Shown here piece after piece: positions 48,964 through 61,100 of a stretch of 64,000 nt of DNA. The notes beneath the pieces were generated by a model, which made no database searches, was not told where the DNA came from, and was given only the letters and a program-made list of their open reading frames with translations. Source of the DNA: Photobacterium iliopiscarium (GTDB lineage: Bacteria; Pseudomonadota; Gammaproteobacteria; Enterobacterales; Vibrionaceae); assembly GCF_003026395.1 (NCBI RefSeq), contig NZ_PYOO01000017.1, forward strand, positions 1 through 64,000, in the 5' to 3' direction. The stretch's first letter is position 1. Every line of letters begins with the position of its first letter. A program made the position numbers and the translations under genes.

Positions 48964-48993
48964 GTTATAAACGCCAAAGGACTACAATTACAA
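48964..48993 (-). promoter_or_regulatory. Candidate brnQ leader promoter
   Basis: On the minus strand TTGTAA, 18 bp, TATAAC, about 60 bp before the leader peptide start. Modest match to sigma-70. Confidence 0.45.
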
Positions 48994-49211
48994 TAGCCAA
49001 AACAAAATAAGTGGAATGGCGTAAAGTTCACTCTATAACCAGTCATATTCACTGCTTTTTAAATTTAAAAACAGAATAAACAACTGATGTGAATTCAACA
49101 AATAATTAACATGAAAAATATAATGTCTAGTTATTGCGTCATTAAGCTCACTTATTCATTACAGTTCAAATAATGATTAAGCAACATATTGAACAATAAA
49201 ATAACACCGAC
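48994..49211. other. AT-rich gap upstream of the brnQ leader
   Basis: No gene seen between the brnQ promoter and the yjaG terminator. It is AT-rich, with no other repeat or site that I can support. Confidence 0.5.
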
Positions 49212-49243
49212 AAAAAAAAAGAAGCCCATTGGCTTCTTTTTTT
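49212..49243 (-). terminator. Terminator of yjaG
   Basis: On the minus strand GAAGCC, AATG loop, GGCTTC and T8. Confidence 0.88.
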
Positions 49244-49264
49244 ATTTAACCATTTAATGGCTAA

Positions 49265-49852
49265 TTATAATTCAATACCGATATTACTGATTGGCTCATC
49301 ACGCAATTCAGCACGTAAATCTTTAATCAAATCAATATCACGGCCTTCCGCTTCTTTTAACGCACGGAAAATTTCCCACTGAGTATCCCACTCAGCACAT
49401 ACCGCTTCATTTTCTTTTTGATTTTCGTTAGTGATTTCAATGCCTGTTTGCGCAGATTCTAAATCCGCTACAGTTTCAGCAGATAAAGCACTTAACTTAA
49501 CGACAGTTTCCATCATCAGATCACGATCTAACATCGCATGTAAAAGATCCGCAAGTGCTACACAAGCATCAATCGCTGGACGTACAGCATATAGATCGTA
49601 ATCATTTTCACTTGGTACCATGTCTTCTAACTTTTCAAGCTGACCTTCAAAGTTAATTTTGGCACTTTTAATCGTGAGGATCTCCCACACACTATCTAAG
49701 ATCACTCGGTAACGTTGGCCATCTGTAAACTGTGTTTCTGCACAGAAAAAGGCATAGTTAGGATACATACGCTCACATAACGACACCATAAAAGTCAGAT
49801 GTTGCCAAGGTTCTAATTTTTCTAAACGTAACTGGATTGGATTCTTAAGCAT
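49265..49852 (-). CDS. yjaG: YjaG family protein (DUF416)
   Basis: A 195-residue cytoplasmic, mainly helical acidic protein of unknown function; E. coli YjaG has 196. It starts MLKNPIQLRLEKLEPWQHL, then MVSLCERMYPNYAFFC, a pattern I recall from the DUF416 family. In E. coli the gene lies in the same neighbourhood (hemE-nfi-yjaG-hupA). Single gene with its own terminator. Confidence 0.88.
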   Translation of the reverse strand: MLKNPIQLRLEKLEPWQHLTFMVSLCERMYPNYAFFCAETQFTDGQRYRVILDSVWEILTIKSAKINFEGQLEKLEDMVPSENDYDLYAVRPAIDACVALADLLHAMLDRDLMMETVVKLSALSAETVADLESAQTGIEITNENQKENEAVCAEWDTQWEIFRALKEAEGRDIDLIKDLRAELRDEPISNIGIEL

Positions 49853-49919
49853 GGGATAATCTACAGTAGTGATTTAGATTGAAGTTTACTTGATAAACGA
49901 AGGCTACAAAAGGAAAAGC

Positions 49920-50831
49920 ATGATCAAAATTAAGATCGTCTCTCGCCAACAGCAACGTTATGTACAATTACTGACTAACGCACAGTTACCACAACTGGAA
50001 ATAACCGAAGATCCGCAACAAGCAATGGTCTTGCTTGCTGATCCTCCTTTAATTGCCCCTTATTTAGCAGAATATCCACATTTACAATGGTTACAATCCA
50101 CTTATGCAGGTATTGATGCGCTCATTAAACCGGAGATAAGGCAAGACTATCAACTCACTAATATTCGCGGGATCTTTGGCCCTCTGATTGCCGAATATAT
50201 CTTGGGTCACATTCTCAACCACCAGCGTCATTTTCCTCAATATAAAGCGCAACAACAACGATCACATTGGCAATCACATCCTTATCAATCCATGGCGGGT
50301 AAAACCATGGTGATTATCGGCACAGGCACCATAGGCCAGCATTTAGCCAAGGTTGGAGCGGTGTTTGGCTGCCATATCATTGGTGTTAACCGCAGTGGCA
50401 TCACTGCCAGCACGGATTTTCAACAAACTTATTCCATCACAGCTTTAAACACCGCACTGACTCAAGCAGACTATGTCATTTCCATTTTACCGGCGACCAC
50501 AGACACCGATGATCTTTTTGATCAAGATCGCTTTAGCCATTGCAAAAATGCGCTATTTTTTAACGTTGGTCGTGGTAATGCTGTTAATGAACAAGCGTTA
50601 ATAATGGCATTAGAGCAACAATATCTCTGTCATGCTTTTATTGATGTCTTCAAAACAGAGCCACTCACACCCGATCATCCATTCTGGCATCACCCAAAGA
50701 TCACCATTACGCCGCACATCGCAGCAGAAAGCTTCCCAGAACAAGTATTTACTATATTTAAAGCTAACTACTTCCGTTTTCAACAACAGCAAAAACTCAA
50801 CTATCTGATTGATTTTAAAAGAGGTTATTAA
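49920..50831 (+). CDS. D-2-hydroxyacid dehydrogenase (glyoxylate/hydroxypyruvate reductase type)
   Basis: NAD(P)-dependent oxidoreductase of 303 residues. Rossmann motif in VIIGTGTIGQHLAKVGAVFG near residue 132. The catalytic triad is seen as Arg in FFNVGRGNAVNE, Glu in DVFKTEPLTPDHPFW and His in TPHIAAESFP. Its N-terminal part is that of the GhrA-like, short subfamily. Start at ATG 49920 (MIKIKIVSRQQQ), with AAAAGGA 7 nt upstream; a TTG at 49890 would add ten residues. Natural substrate cannot be assigned from sequence alone. Confidence 0.9.
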   Translation: MIKIKIVSRQQQRYVQLLTNAQLPQLEITEDPQQAMVLLADPPLIAPYLAEYPHLQWLQSTYAGIDALIKPEIRQDYQLTNIRGIFGPLIAEYILGHILNHQRHFPQYKAQQQRSHWQSHPYQSMAGKTMVIIGTGTIGQHLAKVGAVFGCHIIGVNRSGITASTDFQQTYSITALNTALTQADYVISILPATTDTDDLFDQDRFSHCKNALFFNVGRGNAVNEQALIMALEQQYLCHAFIDVFKTEPLTPDHPFWHHPKITITPHIAAESFPEQVFTIFKANYFRFQQQQKLNYLIDFKRGY

Positions 50832-50947
50832 TAGATTAGACCACTAACTATTAATATTATCAGTAGCTTACATATTAATAACAATAACGATCCTAGTAAG
50901 ATCCTGCTTGGCTTGTACGACTTTTTAAGTACCCTTTAAATAATGAC

Positions 50948-50983
50948 AAAAAAAAACCACACCCAAAAGGCGTGGTTTTTTTA
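50948..50983. terminator. Bidirectional terminator, dehydrogenase/hemE
   Basis: A8, CCAC, ACCCAAAAGGC, GTGG, T7. The stem may extend through A:T pairs on both sides. Confidence 0.85.
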
Positions 50984-51029
50984 ACCGCAAAAGAAATACC
51001 CCGTTTAAAACGTACTTCTAAAGTGATAA

Positions 51030-52097
51030 TTATTTATGGTATGGCTTTGATAGCTCATGTACAGCATCAACAAACACGCCTGCATTTTCAGGCGGTACAT
51101 CAAGGTGAATACCATGGCCTAAATTAAAGACATGACCAGTACCTGTATCACCAAAGCCGTCTAGAATAGAAGCAACTTCTTGACGAATACGTTCAGGTTG
51201 AGCGTAAAGTACCGATGGATCCATATTACCTTGAAGGGCGACTTTATCGCCAACACGACGTTTAGCATCGCGAATATCAATCGTCCAATCGAGGCCAATC
51301 GCATCACAACCCGTCGCTGCAATTTGCTCTAACCACATACCACCATTTTTAGTAAATAGTGTTACGGGCACACGACGACCATCATTCTCACGAATTAAAC
51401 CATCGACGATTTTATGCATGTAACGCAATGAAAACTCATTGTAATCACGAGGGGTTAAAACACCACCCCACGTATCAAATACCATTATCGCTTGCGCACC
51501 AGCTTTGATTTGAGCATTTAAATATTCAACCACACTATCAGCCAGTTTATCTAGCAATAGATGTAATGTTTGAGGCTCAGCGTACATCATCTTTTTGATC
51601 TTAGTGAAAGCTTTAGAGCTACCACCTTCAACCATGTATGTCGCTAGTGTCCATGGACTACCAGAGAAACCAATTAAGGGTACTTCACCTTGCAAATCAT
51701 GACGAATCTGACGAACTGCATTCATCACATATTGTAATTCACCTTCAGGATCAGGTACGCCAATACGTTCAACGTCAGCTTTACAAGTAATTGGATGACT
51801 AAATTTAGGACCTTCACCAGCTTCAAAATACAATCCCAATCCCATTGCATCAGGAATGGTCAAAATATCAGAAAATAAAATCGCAGCGTCCAACGGAAAA
51901 CGTTTCAAAGGTTGAAGCGTTACTTCACTGGCTAATTCAGCATTTTTACATAGCGACATGAAGTCACCAGCAACACCACGTGTTGCACGATACTCAGGTA
52001 AGTAACGTCCAGCCTGACGCATCATCCATACTGGTGTGCAATCTACAGGTTGCTTCAGCAACGCACGCAGATAGCGGTCATTCTTTAATTCGCTCAT
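51030..52097 (-). CDS. hemE: Uroporphyrinogen decarboxylase
   Basis: Decarboxylates uroporphyrinogen III to coproporphyrinogen III in heme synthesis. 355 residues (E. coli 354). Signatures [19 protein letters not shown] near 24-40 and [22 protein letters not shown] near 140 are clear. Start at ATG 52097 ([13 protein letters not shown]), with GGAG 6 nt upstream; ATG 52109 would add four residues. Part of the conserved hemE-nudC-rsd stretch. Confidence 0.97.
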   Translation of the reverse strand: MSELKNDRYLRALLKQPVDCTPVWMMRQAGRYLPEYRATRGVAGDFMSLCKNAELASEVTLQPLKRFPLDAAILFSDILTIPDAMGLGLYFEAGEGPKFSHPITCKADVERIGVPDPEGELQYVMNAVRQIRHDLQGEVPLIGFSGSPWTLATYMVEGGSSKAFTKIKKMMYAEPQTLHLLLDKLADSVVEYLNAQIKAGAQAIMVFDTWGGVLTPRDYNEFSLRYMHKIVDGLIRENDGRRVPVTLFTKNGGMWLEQIAATGCDAIGLDWTIDIRDAKRRVGDKVALQGNMDPSVLYAQPERIRQEVASILDGFGDTGTGHVFNLGHGIHLDVPPENAGVFVDAVHELSKPYHK

Positions 52098-52181
52098 TTG
52101 AGACTCCACGGGTTAATTCTGGGTCATATTGTAACACTCATTAATCTTAACAACCGAGTGCAATTATTTGTCAAACTTTGA

Positions 52182-52973
52182 TTAATGCGTATCGTTTTCA
52201 TTATTCAACATCAAAGCGGTATCGATAAGTCGTCGTGCAATAGTACCTACAGGCGCAATTTCAGGTAACTGCTCAGCGGTGGCCCACATTGCATCGGTTA
52301 ATTCTTCATAATCAGGCTTGATTTCACCACCAGCGTAATCAGCGGTAAACCCCAGCATTAAATTAGATGGAAATGCCCACGGCTGACTATCAAAATAACG
52401 AATATTGTTAACTGTTATCCCGGTTTCTTCTAGTACTTCACGCGCGACACATTGCTCAGCAGTTTCGCCCGGCTCAATAAACCCCGCAATCACGGTATAC
52501 ATCCCCGTTTTATGACGAGGATGCTGAGCTAATAATAATTGGTTACCTTTGCGAACCGCCACAATGACACAAGGTGATACACGAGGATAATGCACACTGT
52601 CACAATCTGAGCAATGCATCGCTAGCACGTTGGCATCTAATTGCAGCTGATGCCCACAATGACAACAAAAGCGCTGACTTTGCTGCATATACGCAAGTTG
52701 AATAGATCTACCCGCCAAAGCAAATAACGTACTATCACCAGCCAGTAATAGCCTTAAATTAAAGAAATCAGCCTCATCAAAACCACTTTCTGCAATCAAC
52801 CAATACACAGGTATTGAATCAAAATACCCAATGATACGTTTCGTTATTGTGCTACAAATAAGCTGTTCACTTGAACATAAAGGCAAACAGCCGTTTTGTA
52901 ACAATAACTTGCCATTTCTAGTCACACACCAATAAGCCAGATTCTCATTTTTTAACATTTTTATTACTTTCAT
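52182..52973 (-). CDS. nudC: NADH pyrophosphatase / RNA decapping enzyme NudC
   Basis: Nudix hydrolase that cleaves NAD(H) and removes NAD caps from RNA. 263 residues (E. coli 257). A zinc site CCHCGHQLQL...CSDC lies near residues 100-122, and the Nudix box GFIEPGETAEQCVAREVLEETGI near residue 165. The SQPWAFPSNLM motif behind the box is NudC-specific. The start is uncertain: ATG 52973 has AAGG too close, and the second ATG at 52958 has only a weak site. Divergent from rsd. Confidence 0.95.
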   Translation of the reverse strand: MKVIKMLKNENLAYWCVTRNGKLLLQNGCLPLCSSEQLICSTITKRIIGYFDSIPVYWLIAESGFDEADFFNLRLLLAGDSTLFALAGRSIQLAYMQQSQRFCCHCGHQLQLDANVLAMHCSDCDSVHYPRVSPCVIVAVRKGNQLLLAQHPRHKTGMYTVIAGFIEPGETAEQCVAREVLEETGITVNNIRYFDSQPWAFPSNLMLGFTADYAGGEIKPDYEELTDAMWATAEQLPEIAPVGTIARRLIDTALMLNNENDTH

Positions 52974-53107
52974 CCTTGCAGCGGCGTAAATTTACTGGCA
53001 ATCTAATTATGAAACGGAATATTTATCCGAAATCATATCTCTTGTATCAAGAGCCGGATCGCACAAGCATCGACATTAAGATGCTGATAGATCATGAGGA
53101 TGTGCTC

Positions 53108-53587
53108 ATGCTTAGTAAATTTGAACAAGTTAAAAAAGAATGGGGCGGCCATAACGATGTTATTGATCAATGGCTAATGATGCGCCAGCAACTTCTGATC
53201 GATTACTGTAAATTAATCGGCATCACACCCAACGATGAAAATCGTCATCTACCTACCGCGTCCAAATTATGTTTATTTAGTGAAGATCTCGTTGATTATA
53301 TTTCAGCAGGTCACTTCAAGATTTACGATAACGTAATGGCACGCTGGCATCAAACAGGCTTTTCACCCACAGAAGAAATGTCTGCCCTCTATGCAAAAAT
53401 CGCCCTAACCACCGAACCATTATTAAACTTTAATGATCACTATGGCGCCATTAATGATCATGACCCATTAGAAACCCTTGATAATGACTTATCAAGAATT
53501 GGTGAATTAATGGAATCACGCTTTGCGCTAGAAGATAAGTTGATTGAATTAATCAGTGATAGCCTTGCTTGCCCACCCGGTGCTTAA
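53108..53587 (+). CDS. rsd: Regulator of sigma D (Rsd)
   Basis: Anti-sigma factor that binds RpoD in stationary phase. MLSKFEQVKKEWGGHNDVIDQWL, then RQQLLIDYCKLIGI and LVDYISAGHFKIYDNV, match the family order in E. coli Rsd. GAGGA lies 7 nt before ATG 53108 and gives 159 residues (E. coli 158). An open frame starts at 52976 but adds 44 residues not seen in Rsd. Next to nudC-hemE as in E. coli. Confidence 0.93.
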   Translation: MLSKFEQVKKEWGGHNDVIDQWLMMRQQLLIDYCKLIGITPNDENRHLPTASKLCLFSEDLVDYISAGHFKIYDNVMARWHQTGFSPTEEMSALYAKIALTTEPLLNFNDHYGAINDHDPLETLDNDLSRIGELMESRFALEDKLIELISDSLACPPGA

Positions 53588-53620
53588 CCACCAGCACCCA
53601 TAGCAATATCACTCATTATT

Positions 53621-53642
53621 GTGGCAGTGAGCTTGCTGCCAC
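53621..53642 (+). terminator. Hairpin after rsd
   Basis: GTGGCAG and CTGCCAC around an 8-nt loop; only a weak T-rich tail. Confidence 0.45.
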
Positions 53643-53740
53643 CTATTTCTCATGTCGAATAAAATCTATCACCTCGCACCTCGGGATCATTTTTCCCACT
53701 TTCTAACTCTGCCAAAACTAAACCTTAAATCGCAGCCAAT

Positions 53741-53768
53741 AAAAAAGGCACCCCGAAGGATGCCTTTT
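53741..53768 (-). terminator. Terminator of the rplJL-rpoBC operon
   Basis: On the minus strand GGCATCC, TTCG, GGGTGCC and T6, about 20 bp past the rpoC stop. Confidence 0.92.
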
Positions 53769-53788
53769 AGAATCAGTCACGATAAGAA

Positions 53789-56700
53789 TTAATTCTCGTC
53801 GTTAAGACCTGCATTCAATAGTGCCGCTAAGTCTTGAGAGGCTTGCTCTGCATCAACTTGTGGTGCTACTGGCTCCAGTTCAACATTACGTTGATTCTGG
53901 CGACGTTGGTGATAAGAGAAACCAGTACCCGCTGGGATCAAACGACCCACGATTACGTTTTCTTTCAGACCACGAAGCTCATCACGCTTACCAGAAACAG
54001 CTGCTTCTGTTAGTACACGTGTTGTTTCCTGGAACGATGCTGCTGAGATGAATGACTCAGTCGCAAGCGATGCTTTAGTAATACCTAGTAAGTCACGAGT
54101 GAAGCTTACTAATGTCTTACCTTCAGCTTCAAGCTGACGGTTAGCAATCGTTACGCGAGAGAATTCAACTTGCTCGCCTTCTAGGAAGTCAGAGTCACCA
54201 GAAACAGTGATAGTTACCTTACGTAGCATTTGACGAATGATAGTCTCAATGTGCTTATCATTAATCTTAACGCCTTGTAGACGGTAAACTTCCTGTACTT
54301 CGTTAACGATGTATTCTGCTACTGCGTGAACACCACGTAGACGTAGAATATCGTGCGGAGTTTCAGGACCATCAGCAATTACGTCACCCTTCTCAACTTT
54401 TTCACCTTCGAAAACGTTAAGTTGGCGATGCTTCAGGATCATCTCTTCGTACGGCTGACCATCAGTTGGCGTGATAATTAAACGACGCTTACCTTTAGTC
54501 TCTTTACCGAACGATACTGCACCCGTAATCTCAGCCAAGATAGCTGGTTCTTTAGGCTTACGCGCTTCGAACAAGTCAGCTACGCGTGGTAGACCACCCG
54601 TGATATCTCGGTTACCACTAGATTTCTGTGGAATACGAGATAATGTATCACCGATACCAACCATTGCGCCGTCATCAAGCTGAACAATCGCCTTACCAGG
54701 TAGGAAGTATTGAGCTGGCATTTCAGTACCAGGGATCATTACATCGTTACCATCAGTATCAACAAGTTTGATAGCTGGACGCATATCTTTACCTGCTGCT
54801 GGGCGTGCTGCTGGATCAGTTACTTCGCTTGAAGATAGACCTGTTAGATCATCTGTTTGACGAGAAACTGTTACGCCATCAATCATATCAACGAACTGGA
54901 TACGACCAGCCACTTCAGTGATGATTGGCATGGTGTGTGCTTCCCAGTTTGCTACTGTTTCACCAGCAACAACCTCGGCGCCATCACCTTTAGTTAGCAA
55001 CGTACCGTAAGACAGTTTGTAGTTCTCTTTCGTACGACCAAGCTTATCAATGATACTTAGCTCAGATGCACGTGAAGTAATTACAAGCTTACCAGCATTG
55101 TTAGTTACGAACTTCGCATTATGCAGCTTCATAGAACCGGTAGTTTTCACTACGATCTTATTATCTGCTGCTGCTGCTGATGCCGCACCACCGATGTGGA
55201 ACGTACGCATTGTAAGCTGTGTACCAGGTTCACCGATAGACTGAGCGGCAACAACACCTACTGCTTCACCTGAGTTAATCAGGTGACCACGAGCAAGGTC
55301 ACGACCGTAACAGAACTTACAACAACCAAAGTCGTTTTCACACGTTACAACAGAACGTACTTTAACTTGGTCAACAGAGTTAGCTTCTAGAATCTCACAC
55401 CACTTCTCATCAAGAAGTGTATTACGTGGCGCTAGAACTTCTTCTGTACCAGGAAGTAGAACGTCTTCAGCAACAACACGACCTAGAACACGATCACCTA
55501 GTTGTTCCTTAACATCACCACCCTCGATAAGAGGCATCATGGTAATACCAGCGTAAGTACCACAGTCATCTGCTGTAATAACTACGTCTTGTGCAACGTC
55601 TACTAGACGACGCGTTAGGTAACCGGAGTTCGCTGTCTTAAGTGCTGTATCCGCAAGACCCTTACGAGCACCGTGAGTAGAGATAAAGTACTGGAGTACG
55701 TTTAGACCTTCACGGAAGTTTGCAGTGATCGGCGTTTCGATGATTGAGCCATCCGGCTTAGCCATCAAACCACGCATACCTGCTAACTGACGAATCTGTG
55801 CAGCAGAACCACGCGCACCAGAATCGGCCATCATGTATACACTGTTGAACGATTTTTGCTGTTCTTCTTCGCCGTCACGGTTAATAACAGTTTCAAAAGA
55901 CAAGTTATCCATCATCGCTTTAGCAACTTGTTCGTTGGCTGTAGCCCAGATATCGATAACTTTGTTATAACGTTCACCAGCAGTCACAAGACCTGACTGG
56001 AACTGTTCTTGAATTTCAGCAACTTCTGCTTCAGCTTCAGCGATCTTAGTGTACTTAGCCGCAGGTACAACCATATCGTCGATACCAACAGATACACCAG
56101 AAAGTGCCGCGTAAGCAAAACCTGTGTACATAATTTGGTCAGCAAAGACAACAGTATCTTTCATGCCCAAAGTACGGTAACAAGTGTTAAGAAGCATAGA
56201 AATCTGCTTCTTACCAAGTGCTTCAGTGTTTACAAGACTAAATGGCAGACCTTTAGGAACGATAGGCCATAGCATTGCACGACCAACAGTAGTATCAACT
56301 AGTCCAGTATTCTCGACGAAGTTACCCTGCTCATCTTTCACAAATTCTGTAATACGAACTTTAACGCGAGCGTGAAGCTCAGCCGTCTTAGTAAGGTATG
56401 CTTTCTCAGCTTCCGCTGGTCCAGCAAGGTACATGCCTTCACCTTTCGCGTTGATACGATCACGCGTCATGTAGTAAAGACCCAATACAACGTCCTGAGA
56501 AGGTACGATGATCGGATCACCTGATGCAGGTGAAAGGATGTTGTTGGTAGACATCATCAAAGCACGCGCTTCAAGCTGCGCTTCAAGAGTCAATGGCAAG
56601 TGAACCGCCATCTGGTCACCATCGAAGTCGGCGTTGTATGCCGCACACACTAGTGGGTGAAGCTGGATCGCTTTACCTTCGATAAGGATTGGTTCAAACG

Positions 56701-58006
56701 CCTGAATACCAAGACGGTGCAATGTTGGTGCACGGTTTAGCATTACTGGGTGTTCACGAATAACTTCGTCTAGGATATCCCAAACAATCGCTTCTTCGCG
56801 CTCAACCATCTTCTTAGCAGCTTTGATAGTAGTCGCAAGACCACGTGCTTCTAACTTGCCGTAGATGAATGGCTTAAATAGCTCAAGTGCCATCTTCTTA
56901 GGAAGACCACACTGATGCAAACGTAAGTATGGACCTACGGTGATAACAGAACGACCAGAGTAGTCAACACGCTTACCTAGCAAGTTCTGACGGAAACGAC
57001 CTTGCTTACCTTTGATCATGTCAGCCAAAGATTTTAAAGGACGCTTGTTAGAGCCTGTGATAGCGCGGCCACGACGACCGTTATCTAGTAATGCATCAAC
57101 AGATTCCTGCAACATACGCTTTTCGTTACGTACGATGATATCAGGAGCAGCCAGGTCAAGTAGACGCTTCAGACGGTTGTTACGGTTAATAACACGACGG
57201 TAAAGATCGTTAAGATCTGAAGTCGCGAAACGGCCGCCGTCTAGTGGTACCAACGGACGAAGATCCGGCGGTAATACTGGCAGTACAGACAGGATCATCC
57301 ACTCAGGATTGTTTCCAGACTGTAGGAATGCTTCAACCAATTTAAGACGCTTGGTTAATTTTTTACGCTTGGTTTCAGAGTTAGTTTCTTCTAGCTCTTC
57401 ACGCATGTTTTCGATTTCAGCATTTAGGTCCATATTGCCTAAAAGTGCTTTAACCGCTTCTGCGCCCATCTTCGCGTCGAACTCGTCGCCCCACTCTTCA
57501 AGTGCATCCAAGTACTGCTCTTCAGAAAGCAGCTGGCTACGCTCAAGGTTGGTCATACCAGGTTCGATAACAACGTATGATTCAAAATAAAGAACACGTT
57601 CGATATCACGTAGAGGCATGTCCATTAACAAACCAATACGAGATGGAAGTGACTTTAAGAACCAGATGTGGGCAACAGGTGAAGCAAGCTCAATGTGACC
57701 CATACGCTCACGGCGTACTTTAGTCTGAGTAACTTCAACACCACATTTTTCACAGATCACACCACGGTGCTTCAAGCGCTTGTACTTGCCACAAAGACAC
57801 TCGTAGTCTTTTACTGGGCCAAAGATACGTGCACAGAAAAGACCGTCACGCTCAGGCTTGAAGGTACGATAGTTGATTGTTTCTGGCTTTTTAACTTCAC
57901 CAAAAGACCATGAACGAATCATGTCAGGTGAAGCTAGACCGATTTTGATAGCATCAAATTCTTCGGTCTTATGTTGTGCTTTCAGAAACTTAAGTAAGTC
58001 TTTCAC
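53789..58006 (-). CDS. rpoC: RNA polymerase beta' subunit
   Basis: Largest subunit of RNA polymerase. Start is the GTG at 58006 (formyl-Met, then [19 protein letters not shown]), with AGGAG 6 nt upstream; this gives 1405 residues (E. coli 1407). A frame up to 58063 would add 19 residues that overlap the start region and are not in the family. N-terminal zinc site [20 protein letters not shown], catalytic [10 protein letters not shown] near residue 458, and a second zinc cluster ([11 protein letters not shown]) near 890. The C terminus is [14 protein letters not shown]. Downstream of rpoB by 101 bp. Confidence 0.98.
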   Translation of the reverse strand: MKDLLKFLKAQHKTEEFDAIKIGLASPDMIRSWSFGEVKKPETINYRTFKPERDGLFCARIFGPVKDYECLCGKYKRLKHRGVICEKCGVEVTQTKVRRERMGHIELASPVAHIWFLKSLPSRIGLLMDMPLRDIERVLYFESYVVIEPGMTNLERSQLLSEEQYLDALEEWGDEFDAKMGAEAVKALLGNMDLNAEIENMREELEETNSETKRKKLTKRLKLVEAFLQSGNNPEWMILSVLPVLPPDLRPLVPLDGGRFATSDLNDLYRRVINRNNRLKRLLDLAAPDIIVRNEKRMLQESVDALLDNGRRGRAITGSNKRPLKSLADMIKGKQGRFRQNLLGKRVDYSGRSVITVGPYLRLHQCGLPKKMALELFKPFIYGKLEARGLATTIKAAKKMVEREEAIVWDILDEVIREHPVMLNRAPTLHRLGIQAFEPILIEGKAIQLHPLVCAAYNADFDGDQMAVHLPLTLEAQLEARALMMSTNNILSPASGDPIIVPSQDVVLGLYYMTRDRINAKGEGMYLAGPAEAEKAYLTKTAELHARVKVRITEFVKDEQGNFVENTGLVDTTVGRAMLWPIVPKGLPFSLVNTEALGKKQISMLLNTCYRTLGMKDTVVFADQIMYTGFAYAALSGVSVGIDDMVVPAAKYTKIAEAEAEVAEIQEQFQSGLVTAGERYNKVIDIWATANEQVAKAMMDNLSFETVINRDGEEEQQKSFNSVYMMADSGARGSAAQIRQLAGMRGLMAKPDGSIIETPITANFREGLNVLQYFISTHGARKGLADTALKTANSGYLTRRLVDVAQDVVITADDCGTYAGITMMPLIEGGDVKEQLGDRVLGRVVAEDVLLPGTEEVLAPRNTLLDEKWCEILEANSVDQVKVRSVVTCENDFGCCKFCYGRDLARGHLINSGEAVGVVAAQSIGEPGTQLTMRTFHIGGAASAAAADNKIVVKTTGSMKLHNAKFVTNNAGKLVITSRASELSIIDKLGRTKENYKLSYGTLLTKGDGAEVVAGETVANWEAHTMPIITEVAGRIQFVDMIDGVTVSRQTDDLTGLSSSEVTDPAARPAAGKDMRPAIKLVDTDGNDVMIPGTEMPAQYFLPGKAIVQLDDGAMVGIGDTLSRIPQKSSGNRDITGGLPRVADLFEARKPKEPAILAEITGAVSFGKETKGKRRLIITPTDGQPYEEMILKHRQLNVFEGEKVEKGDVIADGPETPHDILRLRGVHAVAEYIVNEVQEVYRLQGVKINDKHIETIIRQMLRKVTITVSGDSDFLEGEQVEFSRVTIANRQLEAEGKTLVSFTRDLLGITKASLATESFISAASFQETTRVLTEAAVSGKRDELRGLKENVIVGRLIPAGTGFSYHQRRQNQRNVELEPVAPQVDAEQASQDLAALLNAGLNDEN

Positions 58007-58107
58007 ATTCGGCTCCTGTGAGGAGTTGACCCATAAAGGCGCCAGGACTACTGGCGCCTTCATATTTATACCGGAGTAACTAATAAGTATAGGTGACTAA
58101 CCCAAGC

Positions 58108-61100
58108 TTATTTGTCTTCCAGCTCGATGTTGATACCCAACGAGCGGATTTCTTTCAACAATACGTTGAATGATTCCGGCATACCAGGTTCCATACGATG
58201 ATCACCGTCAACGATGTTTTTATACATCTTCGTACGGCCGTTAACGTCATCTGACTTAACGGTTAGCATTTCTTGAAGGGTGTACGCTGCGCCATAAGCT
58301 TCAAGCGCCCATACTTCCATCTCACCGAAACGCTGACCACCGAACTGAGCTTTACCACCCAGCGGCTGCTGAGTAACAAGGCTGTAAGAACCAGTAGAAC
58401 GGGCGTGCATCTTGTCATCAACCAAGTGGTTCAGTTTAAGCATGTACATGTAACCAACAGTTACAGGACGCTCAAATGCATCACCAGTACGGCCATCAAA
58501 CAACTTCAGCTGGCCAGACGTTGGAAGATCACCAAGTTGTAACAGCTCTTTGATAGATGATTCTGGACAACCATCAAATACAGGCGTTGCAATTGGTAGA
58601 CCTTTACGAAGGTTTTGTACCAAAGTACGTACTTCGTCGTCTGATAGTTCAGCAATGTCAACTTTCTGGCGAGTATCACCAAGATTGTAAACACGTTGTA
58701 GGAAGTTACGGAACTTATGTAACTCCTGCTGTTCTTTCAGCATATCGTTAAGTTTGTCACCGATACCTTTCGCCGCAAGACCTAAGTGAGTCTCAAGGAT
58801 CTGACCGATGTTCATACGTGACGGTACACCCAATGGGTTTAGTACGATATCAACAGTTTGACCTTTTTCATCGTATGGCATGTCTTCAACAGGGTTGATC
58901 TTAGAGATTACACCCTTGTTACCGTGACGACCTGCCATCTTATCACCAGGTTGAATGCGACGACGAACAGCTAGGTATACTTTAACAATCTTAAGTACGC
59001 CAGGCGCTAAGTCATCACCCTGAGTGATTTTACGACGTTTAGTTTCAAACTTCTTATCGAACTCAGCTTTCAGTTCATCATACTGTTCTGCAAGCTGTTC
59101 CAATTGGTTTTGTAAAGATTCGTCGTCAAGCGTTAGTGCAAACAACGTATCGCGGTTCATTGAAGAAATCTTATCTTCGCCGTAACCTGCAGATAATAGA
59201 AGCGTACGTACACGAGCAAGAAGACCACCCTCAAGGATCTGGAATTCTTCTGTGATGTCTTTCTTCGCTTCTTTCAGCTGCATCTCTTCAATTTCAAGAG
59301 CGCGCTTGTCTTTCTCAACGCCATCACGAGTAAATACTTGTACGTCAATGATCGTACCAGTAACACTACCAGGAACACGTAAAGATGAATCTTTAACATC
59401 AGAAGCTTTTTCACCAAAGATAGCTCGTAGAAGCTTCTCTTCAGGTGTTAGTTGTGTTTCACCTTTAGGGGTTACTTTACCAACTAGGATGTCGCCACCC
59501 TTAACTTCCGCACCGATGTAAACGATACCTGATTCGTCCAACTTAGAAAGCGCTGCTTCACCCACGTTAGGGATGTCGGCAGTGATTTCTTCAGAACCCA
59601 GCTTCGTATCACGCGCCACACAAGAAAGCTCTTGAATGTGGATAGTAGTGAAACGATCTTCCTGAACTACACGCTCAGAAACTAAGATGGAGTCTTCGAA
59701 GTTGTAACCGTTCCAAGGCATGAACGCGATACGCATGTTTTGACCAAGCGCTAGCTCACCAAGGTCTGTTGAAGGACCATCAGCAAGAACATCACCACGT
59801 GCTACTGGCTCGCCAGGTAGTACGGTTGGACGCTGGTTAATACATGTGTTCTGGTTAGAACGGGTGTACTTAGTTAAGTTGTAGATATCGATACCGGCTT
59901 CACCAGGAATCAATTCGTCTTCGTTAACTTTGATAACGATACGAGAAGCATCTACAGACTGAACTTGGCCGCCACGTTTAGCAACAGCAGTTACACCTGA
60001 GTCAACACCGATCTGACGCTCAATACCAGTACCCACTAACGGCTTATCAGCACGAATAGTAGGAACTGCCTGACGTTGCATGTTCGCACCCATAAGGGCA
60101 CGGTTAGCATCATCGTGTTCTAGGAACGGGATTAGAGATGCCGCCACAGATACAACTTGGTTAGTTGCAACGTCCATGTATTGAACATGGTCGCGTGGGT
60201 GCAAACCTGAATCGCCTTTCTGACGAGCAGTGATCAATTCATCAGCAAAAGAACCATCTTCGTTAAGCGCAGCATTTGCCTGTGCAATAACGTATAGACC
60301 TTCTTCAATTGCTGATAGGTATTCGATGTGATCCGAAACTTTTCCATCTACAACTTTACGGTAAGGTGTTTCCAAGAAACCGTAAGAGTTACAACGCGCA
60401 AATACAGATAGCGAGTTGATTAGACCGATGTTTGGACCTTCAGGAGTTTCGATAGGACATAGACGACCGTAGTGAGTCGCGTGTACGTCTCGAACCTCAA
60501 AACCAGCACGTTCACGAGTCAGACCACCTGGACCAAGCGCCGAAATACGACGTTTGTGAGTAACTTCTGACAACGGGTTGTTCTGGTCCATAAACTGTGA
60601 CAATTGAGAAGAGCCAAAGAACTCTTTCACTGCCGCAGAAATAGGCTTCGCGTTGATTAAGTCTTGAGGCATGATTGCATCAAGATCGCCTAAACTTAGA
60701 CGCTCTTTAACAGCACGCTCAACACGAACTAGACCTACACGGAATTGGTTTTCAGCCATTTCGCCCACAGAGCGAATACGACGGTTACCAAGGTGGTCGA
60801 TATCATCAACCTCGCCTTTACCGTTACGGATATCGATCAACTTCTTCATCACTTCAATGATGTCGTCGTTGCTCAGAATACCAGGACCAGTTATTTCTTC
60901 ACGAAGAAGAGAACTGTTAAACTTCATACGACCAACAGCAGAAAGATCGTAACGATCTTCTGAGAAGAACAAGCTTTCAAATAATTGATCAGCTGCTTCG
61001 CGTGTTGGTGGCTCGCCAGGGCGCATCATACGGTAGATTTCTACCAATGCACTTAGACGATCAGTACTGTTATCAACACGTAGTGTCTCTGACATGTACG

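Noticed and set aside
52976..53107. 44-residue N-terminal extension of rsd
   Set aside because: Rsd has about 158 residues, and the ATG at 53108 has an ideal ribosome-binding site. The extension crosses the nudC/rsd promoter region.
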